A stretch of 64,000 nucleotides of DNA from Ensifer adhaerens (GTDB lineage: Bacteria > Pseudomonadota > Alphaproteobacteria > Rhizobiales > Rhizobiaceae), in NCBI RefSeq assembly GCF_001270265.1, contig NZ_LGAP01000001.1, positions 868,001-932,000 on the forward strand. The letters are read 5' to 3'. A program made the position numbers and the translations under genes. Positions 48,777-58,172 of this stretch are shown here, in pieces (within the stretch, counting starts at the first letter, position 1; every line of letters begins with the position of its first letter). Below the pieces are notes generated by a model. That model saw only the letters and a program-made list of their open reading frames with translations, ran no database searches and was not told the DNA's origin.

Positions 48777-51700
48777 ATGGCGACGAAGAAGAGCAACGAG
48801 TCGATTGACGAAAAGGCCTTCCAGGCTCTGGAAGCGGCCCTTAAGATCGATTTTGACGAGCTTAAGGCGAGCCCTAACGACAAGACTTCCTTGGATGATC
48901 CGGAGGAAAATGTGTCTGACTCCACCAATCAGGCGGCTCAGCCCGATCACAGTCGAAATACAAAGCCTCAGCAGGAAGCCCCCCGCGCCGCGCGAGCAAA
49001 TGACGCTGCACGCGGGCTCGCTCCGGAACCCGCACCGAAGTCGCCTCCCCTTTCTCCGGCAAACGACGATGGCCGCCGCTCTCCGGCGGCAATGTTGCGC
49101 GCCCTTGACGTTCGCTCGAACCGCGCCGCCATTCGTGTCGCCGCCCTCGTCTCGGTGGTCTGGGCCGTGGCCGGCCTCGGCGTTGCGAACCTGCTCTATG
49201 GCCCGCAGATCTGGCAGATCCGCACGCTGAGCGATCTCGCCGCCACCCCTGGTGCCGTCGGCGTCGCCATCGGCATCGCGCTGCCCATCATGCTCTTCTT
49301 CTCCTTCGCCATCATGATCGCCCGTGCGCAGGAACTGCGCAACGCCGCGCGCTCCATGGCCGAAGTGGCATTGCGGCTGGCCGAACCGGAAACCGCGGCG
49401 GCCGACCGGGTTATGACCGTCGGTCAGGCGGTTCGCCGCGAAGTCTCCGCGATGAACGAAGGCATCGAGCGCACGATTGCCCGCGCCACCGAGCTCGAAA
49501 CGCTCGTTCACTCCGAAGTCAACGCACTTGAACGCAGCTACAGCGAAAACGAATTGCGGGTACGCACGCTGGTTCAGGAGCTGGGCCTCGAGCGCGAAGC
49601 CATCATCGGCCACTCCGAGCGCATCCGCTCGACCATCGCCGGTGCGCATGGCAAGCTGAAGGACGATCTCGACCAGGCTGGCGAAGACATCGCTTCGCGC
49701 ATCGCGATCTCCGGCGAGGCTTTCGCCTCGTTGATCGACACGCGTGCAGCAGCTCTGAGCGAAAAGTCCGACACGGCGCTGCAGAACATCAGCACCATGC
49801 TGTCGAACCGCACGGACTCGCTCCTTTCCGGCCTGACAGCCGCCGGCCTCGGACTGAGCAGCGAGTTCGACACCCGCCTCGACCAGCTGAGCGACACGCT
49901 GACCAAGCGTGGCGAGCAGCTGCTCGGCCAGTTCGAGACCCGCGCCTCCTCGCTCGACGCCAACACTGAAAAGCTGAATGCCGCTCTGAATGAGCGCGCC
50001 CGCCAGCTCAATGAAACGCTCATTGCCCGCACCCGCGACCTCAACGAGAGCCTGAGCGTCGGCCAGCAGGCGATTGCCGGCGGCCTTGAAGACGTGCTTG
50101 CCACGCTCAACGCCACCCTCGACGAAAAGGGTGCGCATTTCCGCCAGAGCCTGCGCTCCAGCGCCGACGACGCCATTATGGATCTCGATCTGCGTGGCGG
50201 CTTCTTCGAAGAGAAGCTGCAGACGACCGTCGGCCAGCTTGCCACCGCCTTCGACGAACGCTTCCACGAGTTCGCCTCGGCCTTCGACAAGCGCGCAAGC
50301 ATGCTCGACACCAAGCTGATGGAGAGCCTGCACCGCATCAACGAGACCGTATCCGGCGGTTCGGATGCCATCGGCGGTGCGCTCGACAGCAGCATAGAGA
50401 AGATCGGCTCGGCCCTCTCGGATCAGTCGCTGACGCTTGCGACCGCGCTCGGCGCGACGCACGACTTCATCGAGGAAACGATCGGCAGCCGCACGTCTGA
50501 TCTCAGCAACCTGATCGGCGATGCCCACAGCCGTATCGACAGCGTGCTTTCCGAAAAGACCAGCAGCCTGATGGGTGCCCTTTCCGAGGCCCAGGATCGC
50601 ATCGAGAGCGGCTTCGGCCAGCGCGCCGATGCACTGGCAACGGCACTGACGACCAGCGAGCAGCGGCTGACCGAGGGCCTCGACACCCGCACCGCGCAGT
50701 TCGTCGACGGCCTGCAGGCGGCCCATGCCCGCATCGAGCAGACGCTGACCGGTTCGACCGACGAAATCACCAGCGCCATCGCCGCAAGCCAGCACCGCCT
50801 CGACAACACCCTGTCTGAGCGCACCCTTGCTCTCTCTACCGTGCTTTCGACCGGAACGGACGCGATCGAAGGCGCTGTCGGCGAAACGGCCGACCGGCTG
50901 GAGCGCGTTCTGTCGGAACGCAGCCAGGCGATTGCAGAGACCCTGTCGAGCCAGACATCGGCACTCGACGGCGTTCTTGCCGAGCGTTCCGCCCACATCA
51001 CTTCGACGATGACGGCCCGCGCCAACGAAATGGCGGACTCCTTGAGCCGTCATGCGGAAGACGTTGCCGACAACCTCACCTTCCGCGCCACGGCCGTTGC
51101 CGAGACGATGACGGACCGCGTCGGTGAGATCGAACAAAAGCTTTCGGACAGCGTGTCCCTCGTTGCCGAGAACCTCGGCGGCCGGGTCAGCCAGATTTCC
51201 GACACCCTCACCAACACCAGCGCCCGCATCGCAGAAGACCTCAGCGGCCGCGTCGGCAAGATCTCGGACGTCCTGACGGCCACGAGTGCCCATATCGCCG
51301 AAGCGCTGACGGCCCGCACCACCGAGGCGACCGCCTCGCTCGCCGGCAAGGCGACGGAAATCGAACAGACGCTCACCGGTCGCGCCGAGCACCTGCGCGA
51401 AACGCTGTCCTCGACGCACGAGCAGATCCGCGCCACGCTCGACGACCGGATCAATGCCATCAACCTCGCCGTCGACCAGGGCCGCGATCAGCTGGAAGGC
51501 ATGCTGTCCGACCAGTCCATGTCGATTGCCACGAGCCTCGCCACCAGCGCCAGCATGCTCGAAATGTCGCTCGAAGAGCGCCAGGCGGCACTTGCCGGCA
51601 TCATCGATCGCAGCGGCGAAACGCTTGAAGCCCGTATGCGCTCGACCACCGGCAACATCGCCGAGCGTCTGGCGGAAACGGCAGGCCAGATCAGCCTGGC

Positions 51701-54700
51701 TGCCGACACGCTGACCAATCGCGTCGACATGTCGATCAACGGCCTCAATGACCGTCTCGACGACACCGGCCTGCGCATCGAGACGAGCCTTGGCGCACTT
51801 GAAGAGCGCATGCGCGACAGCGCCGAAAATGTCGGTTCGATTGCCGATGCGGCCGGTGCTCGTGTCGAGACCCGTCTTGGCTCGCTTGAAGAACGTATGC
51901 GCGGCAGCGTCGATAATGTCAGCGCCATCGTCGATGACACGACCGCCCGTATTGAGACCCGTCTGGGTTCGCTCGAGGGGCGGATGCACGGGAGTGTCGA
52001 TAAGGTCGGCGTCATCGTCGATGAAACCAGCAGCCGTATCGAATCCCGCCTCGGGACGCTGGAAGACCGCATCCGCGACAGCGTCGGCAATGTCAACGCG
52101 ATCGTCGACGACACCGGCTTCCGCATCGAGGCCAGCATCGGCACTCTGGAGGATCGCATCCGCGACAGCGTCGGAAGCGTCAACGCCATTGTCGACGATA
52201 CCGGCGCCAAGATCGAGACCAGTATCGGTTCCCTGGAAGGCCGTATTCGGGGCAGTGTCGGCAGCGTCAATGCACTTGTCGATGACACCGGCCTGCGCCT
52301 CGAAACGAGCCTCGGCTCGCTTGAAGAGCGCATCCGCGACAGCGTCGGCGGCGTCAACGCTATCGTTGACAACGCGGGCCAGCGCATTGCCGACAGCCTC
52401 GGTGAGCGCGCCGGCGATATCGACCGCGTCAGCGAGGAAGCGGCAAGCCGCATTTCCAGTGCCATCAATGCCGGTACGGACCGCATCGAGGAGCGTCTCG
52501 GCACCATGGACCGCGCCCTCAACATCGGCCTCGAAAACGTCAACCGGACGATCGAAGGCAAGGCCGCGGTGCTTGTCACCAGCCTGCGCGGCGCCGTCAG
52601 TGAAGTAACCCAGGAGATCGACGCCGAAGCCGGCCGCATCGAGGGCAAGACTGCGGACCTCGTCACCAGCCTGCGCGGCGCCGTCAGTGAAGTAACCCAG
52701 GAGATCGACGCCGAAGCCGGCCGCATCGAGGGTAAGACTGCGGACCTCGTCACCAGCCTGCGCGGCGCCGTCAGCGAAGTAGCGCAGGGGATCGACGCCG
52801 AAGCTGGCCGTATCAAGGGCAAGACCGCCGACCTCGTCAGCAACCTGCGCGGTGCCGTCGGCGATGTTGCCCAGGAACTCGACGCCGAAGCCACCCGCAT
52901 CGAGGGCAAGGCCGCCGGTCTCGTCACCACCCTTCGCAGCGCGGTCAGCGAGGCAGCGCAGGAACTCGACGCGGAAGCGGCCCGTTCCGCCGGTCTTCTT
53001 TCCAAGGCCGGTCAGGATTTCGCCAATGTACTGGCGGCCCGCAACTCCGATTTCGCAAATGCCATCGAGCAGACCGCCTCGGCAACAGCCGCACGCCACG
53101 CCGAACTCGCACGCTCGGTCGCCGACGCATCCGACACCGCCACTGCACGCCTTGCCGCTACGCACGGCCAGGTCGCCAGCCACGCCCAGAACATCCAGCA
53201 GGGCCTTGCCGATGCCGAGAAGGCTCTGGAAGCGCGAAGCGAGGCGATCCGCAGCACGCTCGACGACCGGACCCGCGAACTCAACTCGATGCTCGCCGGC
53301 CGCTCGATGGAGCTGTCGCGCATCATCGACGAGCAGGCACGCCCGGTCATCGATCAATATGCCGCAACCGGGCGCGAGACTGCTGAGCGCATCGCCAGCC
53401 TGACGCAGGACAGCACCGATCGCCTGCGTGCGGAAAATGCCGCATTGGTCAATGCCATTACCGAACGCACCGGCGAGACGCTCAACGCCATCTCGCTGCG
53501 GGCCGAGGAAACGGCAAAGGCGATGAAGATGGTCGAGAACCGTCTGCAGTCGACAGCCCTTGGCCTGATTGACCAGCTCGCCGCCAACAACACGGCGATC
53601 GCAACCGTCATCGACCATGCAAGCAACAACCTTGGCGACATGGACCAGCGGCTCGAGGCTACGGCCGCCCGCTTCTCCGAAACCACGCGCCAGGCCTCCG
53701 ACATGTTGTCGACCTCCACGCGCCTCATCGAAGGCAAGGTCGACAAGCTCTCGGAAATCTCCGCCTCCACACTGTCGCAGATCGGCGGCATCGTCGGGCG
53801 CTTCGAGGATCACTCCAAGGTGCTCGGCCAGGCCTCGGACCTGCTGGGGGCCGCCCAGTCGAACCTCGTCAGCACGCTCGAGGAACGCCAGGATGCCTTG
53901 CGCACCCTGTCCGTCGGCCTCGTCCAGCGCTCGGAAGAAATCGAACGCACCATGCGTGCACTCGAAGGCTTCGTCGATGGCGCCTTCCAGCGTGCCGAAG
54001 AGCGCTCCGGCCTCGTTGCCGGCAACCTGCGCAGCGGCATCCAGCAATCCTTCTCGGATGTCGGCCGCCTGCTGTCGAGCACCGAACAGCGCGCAGCCGA
54101 AGCGGCCGAATCCATGCGCAATGCGCTGGCACAGGCCGGTGACGAGGCTGGTGCCTCGGTTGAAGCGGTCTTCTCGCGTGCCGAAGAGCGGTCGCGCCAG
54201 ATTGCCGACACGCTGCGCTCCGGCGTCGAGACCTCGTTTGCCGACGTCAACAAGACGCTCTCGGCGGTCGAAGGCCGTGCGCTCGGCGCCTCCGAAGCGC
54301 TCCGCCAGGCGATTGCCAAGGTGGGCGAAGATGCCGGCTCGGCGATCGAGGGTGCCTTCGCAAGCGCAGAAGAACGCTCCAAGGAAGTGACGTCCCGCCT
54401 GCGCGGCAGCGTCGCCTCGTCGGTCTCTGATGTCGAGCGCATGCTCAACGAGAGCGGCAAGAAGTCCGACGGCGTAGCAGCCCAGCTGCGCGACGCCGTT
54501 CGCGTGGCGATCGACGAAGCCATCGGGCGCTTCAGCGGCGCGACCGACGATATCCGCCGCTCGGCAGGCGAGATCCGCAAGGAACTCGACATGACCCGCG
54601 AAGAGCTGAAGCGCAGCGCCTTCGACCTGCCGGAAGAAGCCAAGGAAAACGCCGCCGTCATGCGTCGTGCCGTGGCCGAGCAGATCAAGGCCCTGCAGGA

Positions 54701-55364
54701 GCTGTCGGAAATCATCGGCAAGTCGTCGACGCAGCTCGAAGTCGCCCAGCCGCTGCGCCAGCAGCCGGTCGCAGAACCGCGTCGCCAGGATCCGGCGCCG
54801 GCACTGCGCGGCAGCCTCGGCATCGAGCAGGCGACCGTTCAGCAGCCTGCCCCGACCCAGCCGGCAACGCAGGCCGTCACCAGCGAGGTCGCAGAAGGCG
54901 GCGGCTGGATGCGCGACCTGCTCCGTGCCGCCTCGCGCGAGGAAGCTCCGGCTGCTGCGCCGCAGCGCCCTGCTGAAAGCCAGCCGGTCGCCCGCAGCGC
55001 AGACAACCGCAATCCGCGCCACGTGGTCGAGTCTTTGAACTCATTGTCGGTTGATATCGCCCGCGCCATTGACCATGACGCATCCGTCGATCTTTGGCGC
55101 CGCTACCAGCGCGGCGAGCGCGACGTCTTCACCCGTCGGCTCTACACGCTGAAGGGCCAGCAGACCTTCGACGAGATCAAGCGCAAGTACGACCGCGAGC
55201 CGGAGTTCCGCACCGCCGTGGACCGTTACATCGCCGATTTCGAGAAGCTGCTCGCCGACGTCGCGCGCAACGATCCGGACAAGCGCATCACCCAGACCTA
55301 CCTCACGTCCGACACGGGCAAGGTCTACACGATGCTCGCCCACGCCGCCGGCCGCTTCAACTGA
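48777..55364 (+). CDS. rgsE: GPR/RgsE-type giant coiled-coil growth-pole protein
   Basis: This is a protein of about 2195 residues. It has a disordered cytosolic N-terminus (1-115), two membrane segments near residues 116-140 and 159-184 (AAIRVAALVSVVWAVAGLGV and VGVAIGIALPIMLFFSFAIM), some 1900 residues of nearly continuous coiled coil, and a conserved C-terminal globular part (about 2085-2195: LSVDIARAIDHDASVDLWRR, FTRRLYTLKGQQTFDEI, QTYLTSDTGKVYTMLAHAAG). Similarity in size, topology and context fits GPR of Agrobacterium, which forms a ring at the growing pole, and RgsE of Sinorhizobium, involved in unipolar growth. Two blocks of 29-residue repeats lie at 51774-52382 and 52557-52991. Older labels such as kinesin-like or apolipoprotein reflect coiled-coil composition only. 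The start at 48777 (MATKKSNES) is preferred to 48762, where the ribosome site would be too close. Confidence 0.9.
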   Translation: MATKKSNESIDEKAFQALEAALKIDFDELKASPNDKTSLDDPEENVSDSTNQAAQPDHSRNTKPQQEAPRAARANDAARGLAPEPAPKSPPLSPANDDGRRSPAAMLRALDVRSNRAAIRVAALVSVVWAVAGLGVANLLYGPQIWQIRTLSDLAATPGAVGVAIGIALPIMLFFSFAIMIARAQELRNAARSMAEVALRLAEPETAAADRVMTVGQAVRREVSAMNEGIERTIARATELETLVHSEVNALERSYSENELRVRTLVQELGLEREAIIGHSERIRSTIAGAHGKLKDDLDQAGEDIASRIAISGEAFASLIDTRAAALSEKSDTALQNISTMLSNRTDSLLSGLTAAGLGLSSEFDTRLDQLSDTLTKRGEQLLGQFETRASSLDANTEKLNAALNERARQLNETLIARTRDLNESLSVGQQAIAGGLEDVLATLNATLDEKGAHFRQSLRSSADDAIMDLDLRGGFFEEKLQTTVGQLATAFDERFHEFASAFDKRASMLDTKLMESLHRINETVSGGSDAIGGALDSSIEKIGSALSDQSLTLATALGATHDFIEETIGSRTSDLSNLIGDAHSRIDSVLSEKTSSLMGALSEAQDRIESGFGQRADALATALTTSEQRLTEGLDTRTAQFVDGLQAAHARIEQTLTGSTDEITSAIAASQHRLDNTLSERTLALSTVLSTGTDAIEGAVGETADRLERVLSERSQAIAETLSSQTSALDGVLAERSAHITSTMTARANEMADSLSRHAEDVADNLTFRATAVAETMTDRVGEIEQKLSDSVSLVAENLGGRVSQISDTLTNTSARIAEDLSGRVGKISDVLTATSAHIAEALTARTTEATASLAGKATEIEQTLTGRAEHLRETLSSTHEQIRATLDDRINAINLAVDQGRDQLEGMLSDQSMSIATSLATSASMLEMSLEERQAALAGIIDRSGETLEARMRSTTGNIAERLAETAGQISLAADTLTNRVDMSINGLNDRLDDTGLRIETSLGALEERMRDSAENVGSIADAAGARVETRLGSLEERMRGSVDNVSAIVDDTTARIETRLGSLEGRMHGSVDKVGVIVDETSSRIESRLGTLEDRIRDSVGNVNAIVDDTGFRIEASIGTLEDRIRDSVGSVNAIVDDTGAKIETSIGSLEGRIRGSVGSVNALVDDTGLRLETSLGSLEERIRDSVGGVNAIVDNAGQRIADSLGERAGDIDRVSEEAASRISSAINAGTDRIEERLGTMDRALNIGLENVNRTIEGKAAVLVTSLRGAVSEVTQEIDAEAGRIEGKTADLVTSLRGAVSEVTQEIDAEAGRIEGKTADLVTSLRGAVSEVAQGIDAEAGRIKGKTADLVSNLRGAVGDVAQELDAEATRIEGKAAGLVTTLRSAVSEAAQELDAEAARSAGLLSKAGQDFANVLAARNSDFANAIEQTASATAARHAELARSVADASDTATARLAATHGQVASHAQNIQQGLADAEKALEARSEAIRSTLDDRTRELNSMLAGRSMELSRIIDEQARPVIDQYAATGRETAERIASLTQDSTDRLRAENAALVNAITERTGETLNAISLRAEETAKAMKMVENRLQSTALGLIDQLAANNTAIATVIDHASNNLGDMDQRLEATAARFSETTRQASDMLSTSTRLIEGKVDKLSEISASTLSQIGGIVGRFEDHSKVLGQASDLLGAAQSNLVSTLEERQDALRTLSVGLVQRSEEIERTMRALEGFVDGAFQRAEERSGLVAGNLRSGIQQSFSDVGRLLSSTEQRAAEAAESMRNALAQAGDEAGASVEAVFSRAEERSRQIADTLRSGVETSFADVNKTLSAVEGRALGASEALRQAIAKVGEDAGSAIEGAFASAEERSKEVTSRLRGSVASSVSDVERMLNESGKKSDGVAAQLRDAVRVAIDEAIGRFSGATDDIRRSAGEIRKELDMTREELKRSAFDLPEEAKENAAVMRRAVAEQIKALQELSEIIGKSSTQLEVAQPLRQQPVAEPRRQDPAPALRGSLGIEQATVQQPAPTQPATQAVTSEVAEGGGWMRDLLRAASREEAPAAAPQRPAESQPVARSADNRNPRHVVESLNSLSVDIARAIDHDASVDLWRRYQRGERDVFTRRLYTLKGQQTFDEIKRKYDREPEFRTAVDRYIADFEKLLADVARNDPDKRITQTYLTSDTGKVYTMLAHAAGRFN
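51774..52382 (+). repeat. Seven 87-bp (29-residue) repeats in rgsE
   Basis: Seven consecutive 29-residue units share the pattern R-I-E-T-x-L-G-S-L-E-x-R-x-R-x-S-V-x-x-V-N-A-I-V-D-D-T-G with small changes. DNA identity between units is moderate, so this block is older than the second one. The period of 29 equals 7+11+11 residues, which suits an almost straight coiled coil. Confidence 0.85.
52557..52991 (+). repeat. Five 87-bp (29-residue) repeats in rgsE, near-identical copies
   Basis: Five units with the consensus start GKTADLVTSLRGAVSEV and end DAEAGRIE, starting at 52557, 52644, 52731, 52818 and 52905. Units 1 and 2 are identical over about their last 70 bases. The register (29 residues) is the same as the upstream block, but the sequence differs. 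Recent duplication is implied. Confidence 0.9.
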
Positions 55365-55388
55365 GGCAGCCCTAATCGATCAGATCTG

Positions 55389-55417
55389 ACGGCCCCACCG
55401 CACGGTGGGGCCGTTTT
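55389..55417 (+). terminator. Rho-independent terminator of rgsE
   Basis: A 12-bp perfect stem (acggccccaccg / cggtggggccgt) with a 2-base loop is followed by four T residues, 25 bp after the rgsE stop. Confidence 0.85.
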
Positions 55418-55511
55418 CGTATGTGCCGGTCGCAACGCAAGCAAACGCCGAACCGGCGTCCTTTTGGGCGCAGCGAAACGTTTGGCATCGGCAGCACGAT
55501 GTTGCGAATTC

Positions 55512-55615
55512 TAGAGCGTTTCCGGTTCAGACGGAGTCGCAGAAACCCTCTATCTCTTTGTTTTTACGCATTTCCTGACGGAAAACCGCTTCGCACTTTT
55601 CTTGGAAATGCTCTA
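55512..55615. repeat. Rhizobial intergenic palindromic repeat (RIME1-like)
   Basis: This 104-bp element is about 90% identical to the one at 20395-20498, in the same orientation. It starts tagagcgtttccgg and ends atgctcta. Both ends form inverted repeats with the interior. It is located downstream of the rgsE terminator. Confidence 0.85.
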
Positions 55616-55991
55616 TTGCGGGCGCCATATCTTATCCAGTTACCACAGTTTATCTGGATACCACACGACGGAACCGATTGCCCTCCGCGGCCTTACCGGC
55701 TGCTGTCACCAACCAACAGCCCAACCAATGGGTTGCGGCGGCGCCACTGAGGCCTGTGTGCGAGAATAACGCAATCCTGTGCGGTGCCGCCGTGGTGCCG
55801 GGGCGCAGCCTGCGGGTCGCTCAATGCCTCCGTGCTTCTCTATGAGGCGTTGCCAATGACTGCTACCGGCCCAAACCGGTCATTTCGCAAAAATGAGAAG
55901 CGCGTCGTTGTGATTCCACACACAAGGCTCTAAAGGTGCCCGCGAACTTAAATCTCTGTTCCCGAAGGCTCCTTGAAACAGGATCGCGCTA

Positions 55992-56924
55992 ATGAAGCTG
56001 GTGACCGGTAACTCCAACCGCGCCCTTGCCGAAGCCATTGCCAACTACCTAAATCTTCCCCTCACAGACTGTACGGTCAAACGCTTCGCCGACCAAGAAA
56101 TCCACGTTCAACTCCATGAGAATGTGCGCGGCGAGGACGTTTATATTCTCCAGTCAACAAGCGCCCCCGCCGATGGCAATCTCATGGAGTTGCTTATCCT
56201 GACCGATGCGCTGCGCCGCTCATCTGCCCGCCGTATCACGGCCGTGATCCCTTACTTCGGCTATGCCCGTCAGGATCGTCGTGACATTGGCCGCACTCCG
56301 ATCTCGGCGAAGTTGGTAGCCAATATGATTGCTGGTGCAGGTGTCCATCGCGTCATAACGGTAGATCTCCATACCGATCAGATTCAGGGCTTTTTCGATA
56401 TTCCGACTGATAATCTTTACTCAGCGCCGGTCATGACCCGCGACATTGAGGAGAACTACGACTCCAAGAACTTGATGATCGTTTCGCCCGACGTGGGCGG
56501 CGTGGCACGAGCTCGCGCCATCGCCAAGCGCATTGGTGCCGATCTTGCGATCGTCGATAAACGGCGACCCCGCGCAGGAGTGTCGGAAGTTATGAACATC
56601 ATTGGTGATGTGTCCGGGAAAAGCTGCCTTCTGATCGACGACATCGTAGATAGTGGCGGGACGTTGATCAACGCGGCTGAAGCCTTGTTGGAAGCTGGTG
56701 CCAAGGAGGTTTCGGCTTATATCACTCATGGTGTGCTTTCCGAAGGTGCCTGCGAACGCATCGGTGCCAGCAACCTCAAGGAATTGGTCGTGACCGATTC
56801 CATTAACGAGACCGAAGCTCAACGTCAGACCCCCAATATCCGACGCATCATTATCGCGCCGTTGATTGGCGAAGCCCTCGCACGCACGGCCAAGGAGCAA
56901 AGCGTTTCAAGCCTTTTTAACTGA
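55992..56924 (+). CDS. prs: Ribose-phosphate pyrophosphokinase (atypical copy)
   Basis: The 310-residue enzyme makes PRPP from ribose-5-phosphate and ATP. Motifs are intact: [32 protein letters not shown], the [11 protein letters not shown] histidine segment, the flexible loop [13 protein letters not shown] and the PRPP loop DDIVDSGGT. The start has AGGA 8 bases upstream. Codon choice differs from its neighbours: many T- or A-ending codons and lower GC. It sits alone on the plus strand between rgsE and the petABC operon, flanked by gene-poor sequence, and looks like an acquired or divergent paralogue of the housekeeping prs, which is not in this window. Activity is likely. Confidence 0.93.
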   Translation: MKLVTGNSNRALAEAIANYLNLPLTDCTVKRFADQEIHVQLHENVRGEDVYILQSTSAPADGNLMELLILTDALRRSSARRITAVIPYFGYARQDRRDIGRTPISAKLVANMIAGAGVHRVITVDLHTDQIQGFFDIPTDNLYSAPVMTRDIEENYDSKNLMIVSPDVGGVARARAIAKRIGADLAIVDKRRPRAGVSEVMNIIGDVSGKSCLLIDDIVDSGGTLINAAEALLEAGAKEVSAYITHGVLSEGACERIGASNLKELVVTDSINETEAQRQTPNIRRIIIAPLIGEALARTAKEQSVSSLFN

Positions 56925-57270
56925 TTTGACGCATGGCGCGATACCAACTGCAATGGCCGCAGTTGGCGCATAGCTGCGATGGCGCTCCACTGCTGGTGGC
57001 ACATTTGATACCGAATGCCGGAATTCTCCCGCCCGTGTGTGAGCGGCACACCGCTTACGCTTCTTGTGCCGTGTCGCCATGCGACACCAAGCCCCCGACA
57101 GGCCACACTGTGCCATTGACACGGCAACCGGCATGTCCTTACCCGTGCGGATTGACCTCGCACGCGTTTCGCGTCTCCGAACGAAAACAGCACCGCGCAA
57201 ACAAAAATGGCCCCGGACGAACCGGGGCCTTTTCTCAGGTTTCGATCAAGCTGGCCGAGCCAGATTGCGA
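56925..57270. other. Intergenic region between prs and petC
   Basis: About 345 bp. A hairpin, ccaactgc / gcagttgg (56944-56966), lies 20 bp after the prs stop without a T-run. A bidirectional terminator is at 57203-57233. The rest has no recognisable gene. Confidence 0.5.
57203..57233. terminator. Bidirectional terminator ending the petABC operon
   Basis: An 8-bp GC stem (ggccccgg / ccggggcc) with a 5-base loop has four T residues on the plus side and five on the minus side, 40 bp after the petC stop. Confidence 0.85.
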
Positions 57271-58140
57271 TCAATGTTCCTTGTTGGCGTAAACCGACTT
57301 CTTGGTCAGATAGATGAGACCGGTAAAGATCAGCAGGAACACCATGACCATGAAGCCGGTGCGCTTGCGATCTTCCAGGTGCGGCTCGGCAGCCCACATC
57401 AGGAAGGCCGAGACGTCCTTGGCATACTGGTCCACCGTCTGCGGCGCACCGTCGTCGTAGGTAACCTGATCGTTGGAGATCGGCTGAGCCATCGCCAGTG
57501 CTGAAGCGCTGGCGAAGTAAGGGTTGTAGTGCGTGCCTTCGGCGACCTGAACGCCTTCCGGCGGCTCGTGATAGCCGGTCAGCAGCGCGTGGATATAGTC
57601 CGGGCCACCTTCCTGGTAGGGCCAGAACATATCGAAGACGAACTGCGGGAAGCCGCGTTCGATGCCGCGCGCCTTGGCGATCAGCGAGAAGTCCGGCGGT
57701 GCAGCCCCGTTGTTCGAAGCAGCAGCAGCTTCCTTGTTCGGGTACGGCGACGGGAAGTGGTCCGAAGGCACGGCCTTGCGGGTGAACATTTCGCCGTCGG
57801 CGTTCGGGCCGTCCTGAACTTCGTAGTTCGCCGCAAAGGCCTTCACCTGAGCGTCGGAATAGCCAAGGCCATCAAGTGTACGGAATGCCACCAGATTCAT
57901 CGAGTGGCAGGCCGAACAGACTTCGGTGTAGACCTTCAGGCCGCGCTGCAGCTGGCCCTTGTCGTAGGTCCCGAACGGGCCGGCAAACGACCAGTCCTGC
58001 TGTTCCGGCTTGTGGATCGGATAGTGGGGCGTGCCGCCGCCATGCTCCTCGCCACCTGCCGCCTCTTCAGCGACAGCAGCTCCGAGACCGAGGCCAGCGA
58101 CGACAGCAAGTGACAGAATGCCTGTTACAAGCTTTTTCAT
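57271..58140 (-). CDS. petC: Cytochrome c1 of the bc1 complex
   Basis: The 289-residue subunit has a signal peptide (KKLVTGILSLAVVAGLGLGA), a heme c motif CSACH at 75-79 and the typical distal region MAQPISNDQVTYDDGAPQTV with the axial methionine. A C-terminal membrane anchor is VMVFLLIFTGLIYLTKKSVY. It passes electrons from the Rieske protein to soluble or membrane cytochrome c. It is the last gene of the petABC operon and is ended by a terminator. Confidence 0.96.
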   Translation of the reverse strand: MKKLVTGILSLAVVAGLGLGAAVAEEAAGGEEHGGGTPHYPIHKPEQQDWSFAGPFGTYDKGQLQRGLKVYTEVCSACHSMNLVAFRTLDGLGYSDAQVKAFAANYEVQDGPNADGEMFTRKAVPSDHFPSPYPNKEAAAASNNGAAPPDFSLIAKARGIERGFPQFVFDMFWPYQEGGPDYIHALLTGYHEPPEGVQVAEGTHYNPYFASASALAMAQPISNDQVTYDDGAPQTVDQYAKDVSAFLMWAAEPHLEDRKRTGFMVMVFLLIFTGLIYLTKKSVYANKEH

Positions 58141-58172
58141 TGTTGTGGGTTCCTTATCAATCGCTGTTCTGA

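Larger units (their letters stand above)
55365..55991. other. Intergenic region between rgsE and prs
   Basis: About 630 bp. It holds the rgsE terminator (55389), a palindromic repeat (55512-55615) and a hairpin, TATCCAG / CTGGATA at 55633-55660. The last 330 bp look like gene-free sequence with a mixed composition; a hairpin (accggcccaaaccggt, near 55866) lies upstream of prs. No gene is recognised. Confidence 0.5.

Noticed and set aside
51774-52991. Regular 87-bp repeats resembling a CRISPR array
   Set aside because: The repeats are contiguous without spacers, in frame, and part of a coiled-coil coding sequence.
48609-55022. A minus-strand open frame of 2137 codons opposite rgsE
   Set aside because: Its codons are exact reverse complements of rgsE codons, so it only needs rgsE to avoid TTA, CTA and TCA, which are rare in this GC-rich genome. 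The predicted protein is repetitive without domains, whereas rgsE has membrane segments and a conserved C-terminus.
48777-55364. Kinesin-like or apolipoprotein identity of the giant protein
   Set aside because: No motor P-loop or lipid-binding domain is seen; such labels arise from coiled-coil composition. Size, membrane segments and context fit GPR/RgsE.
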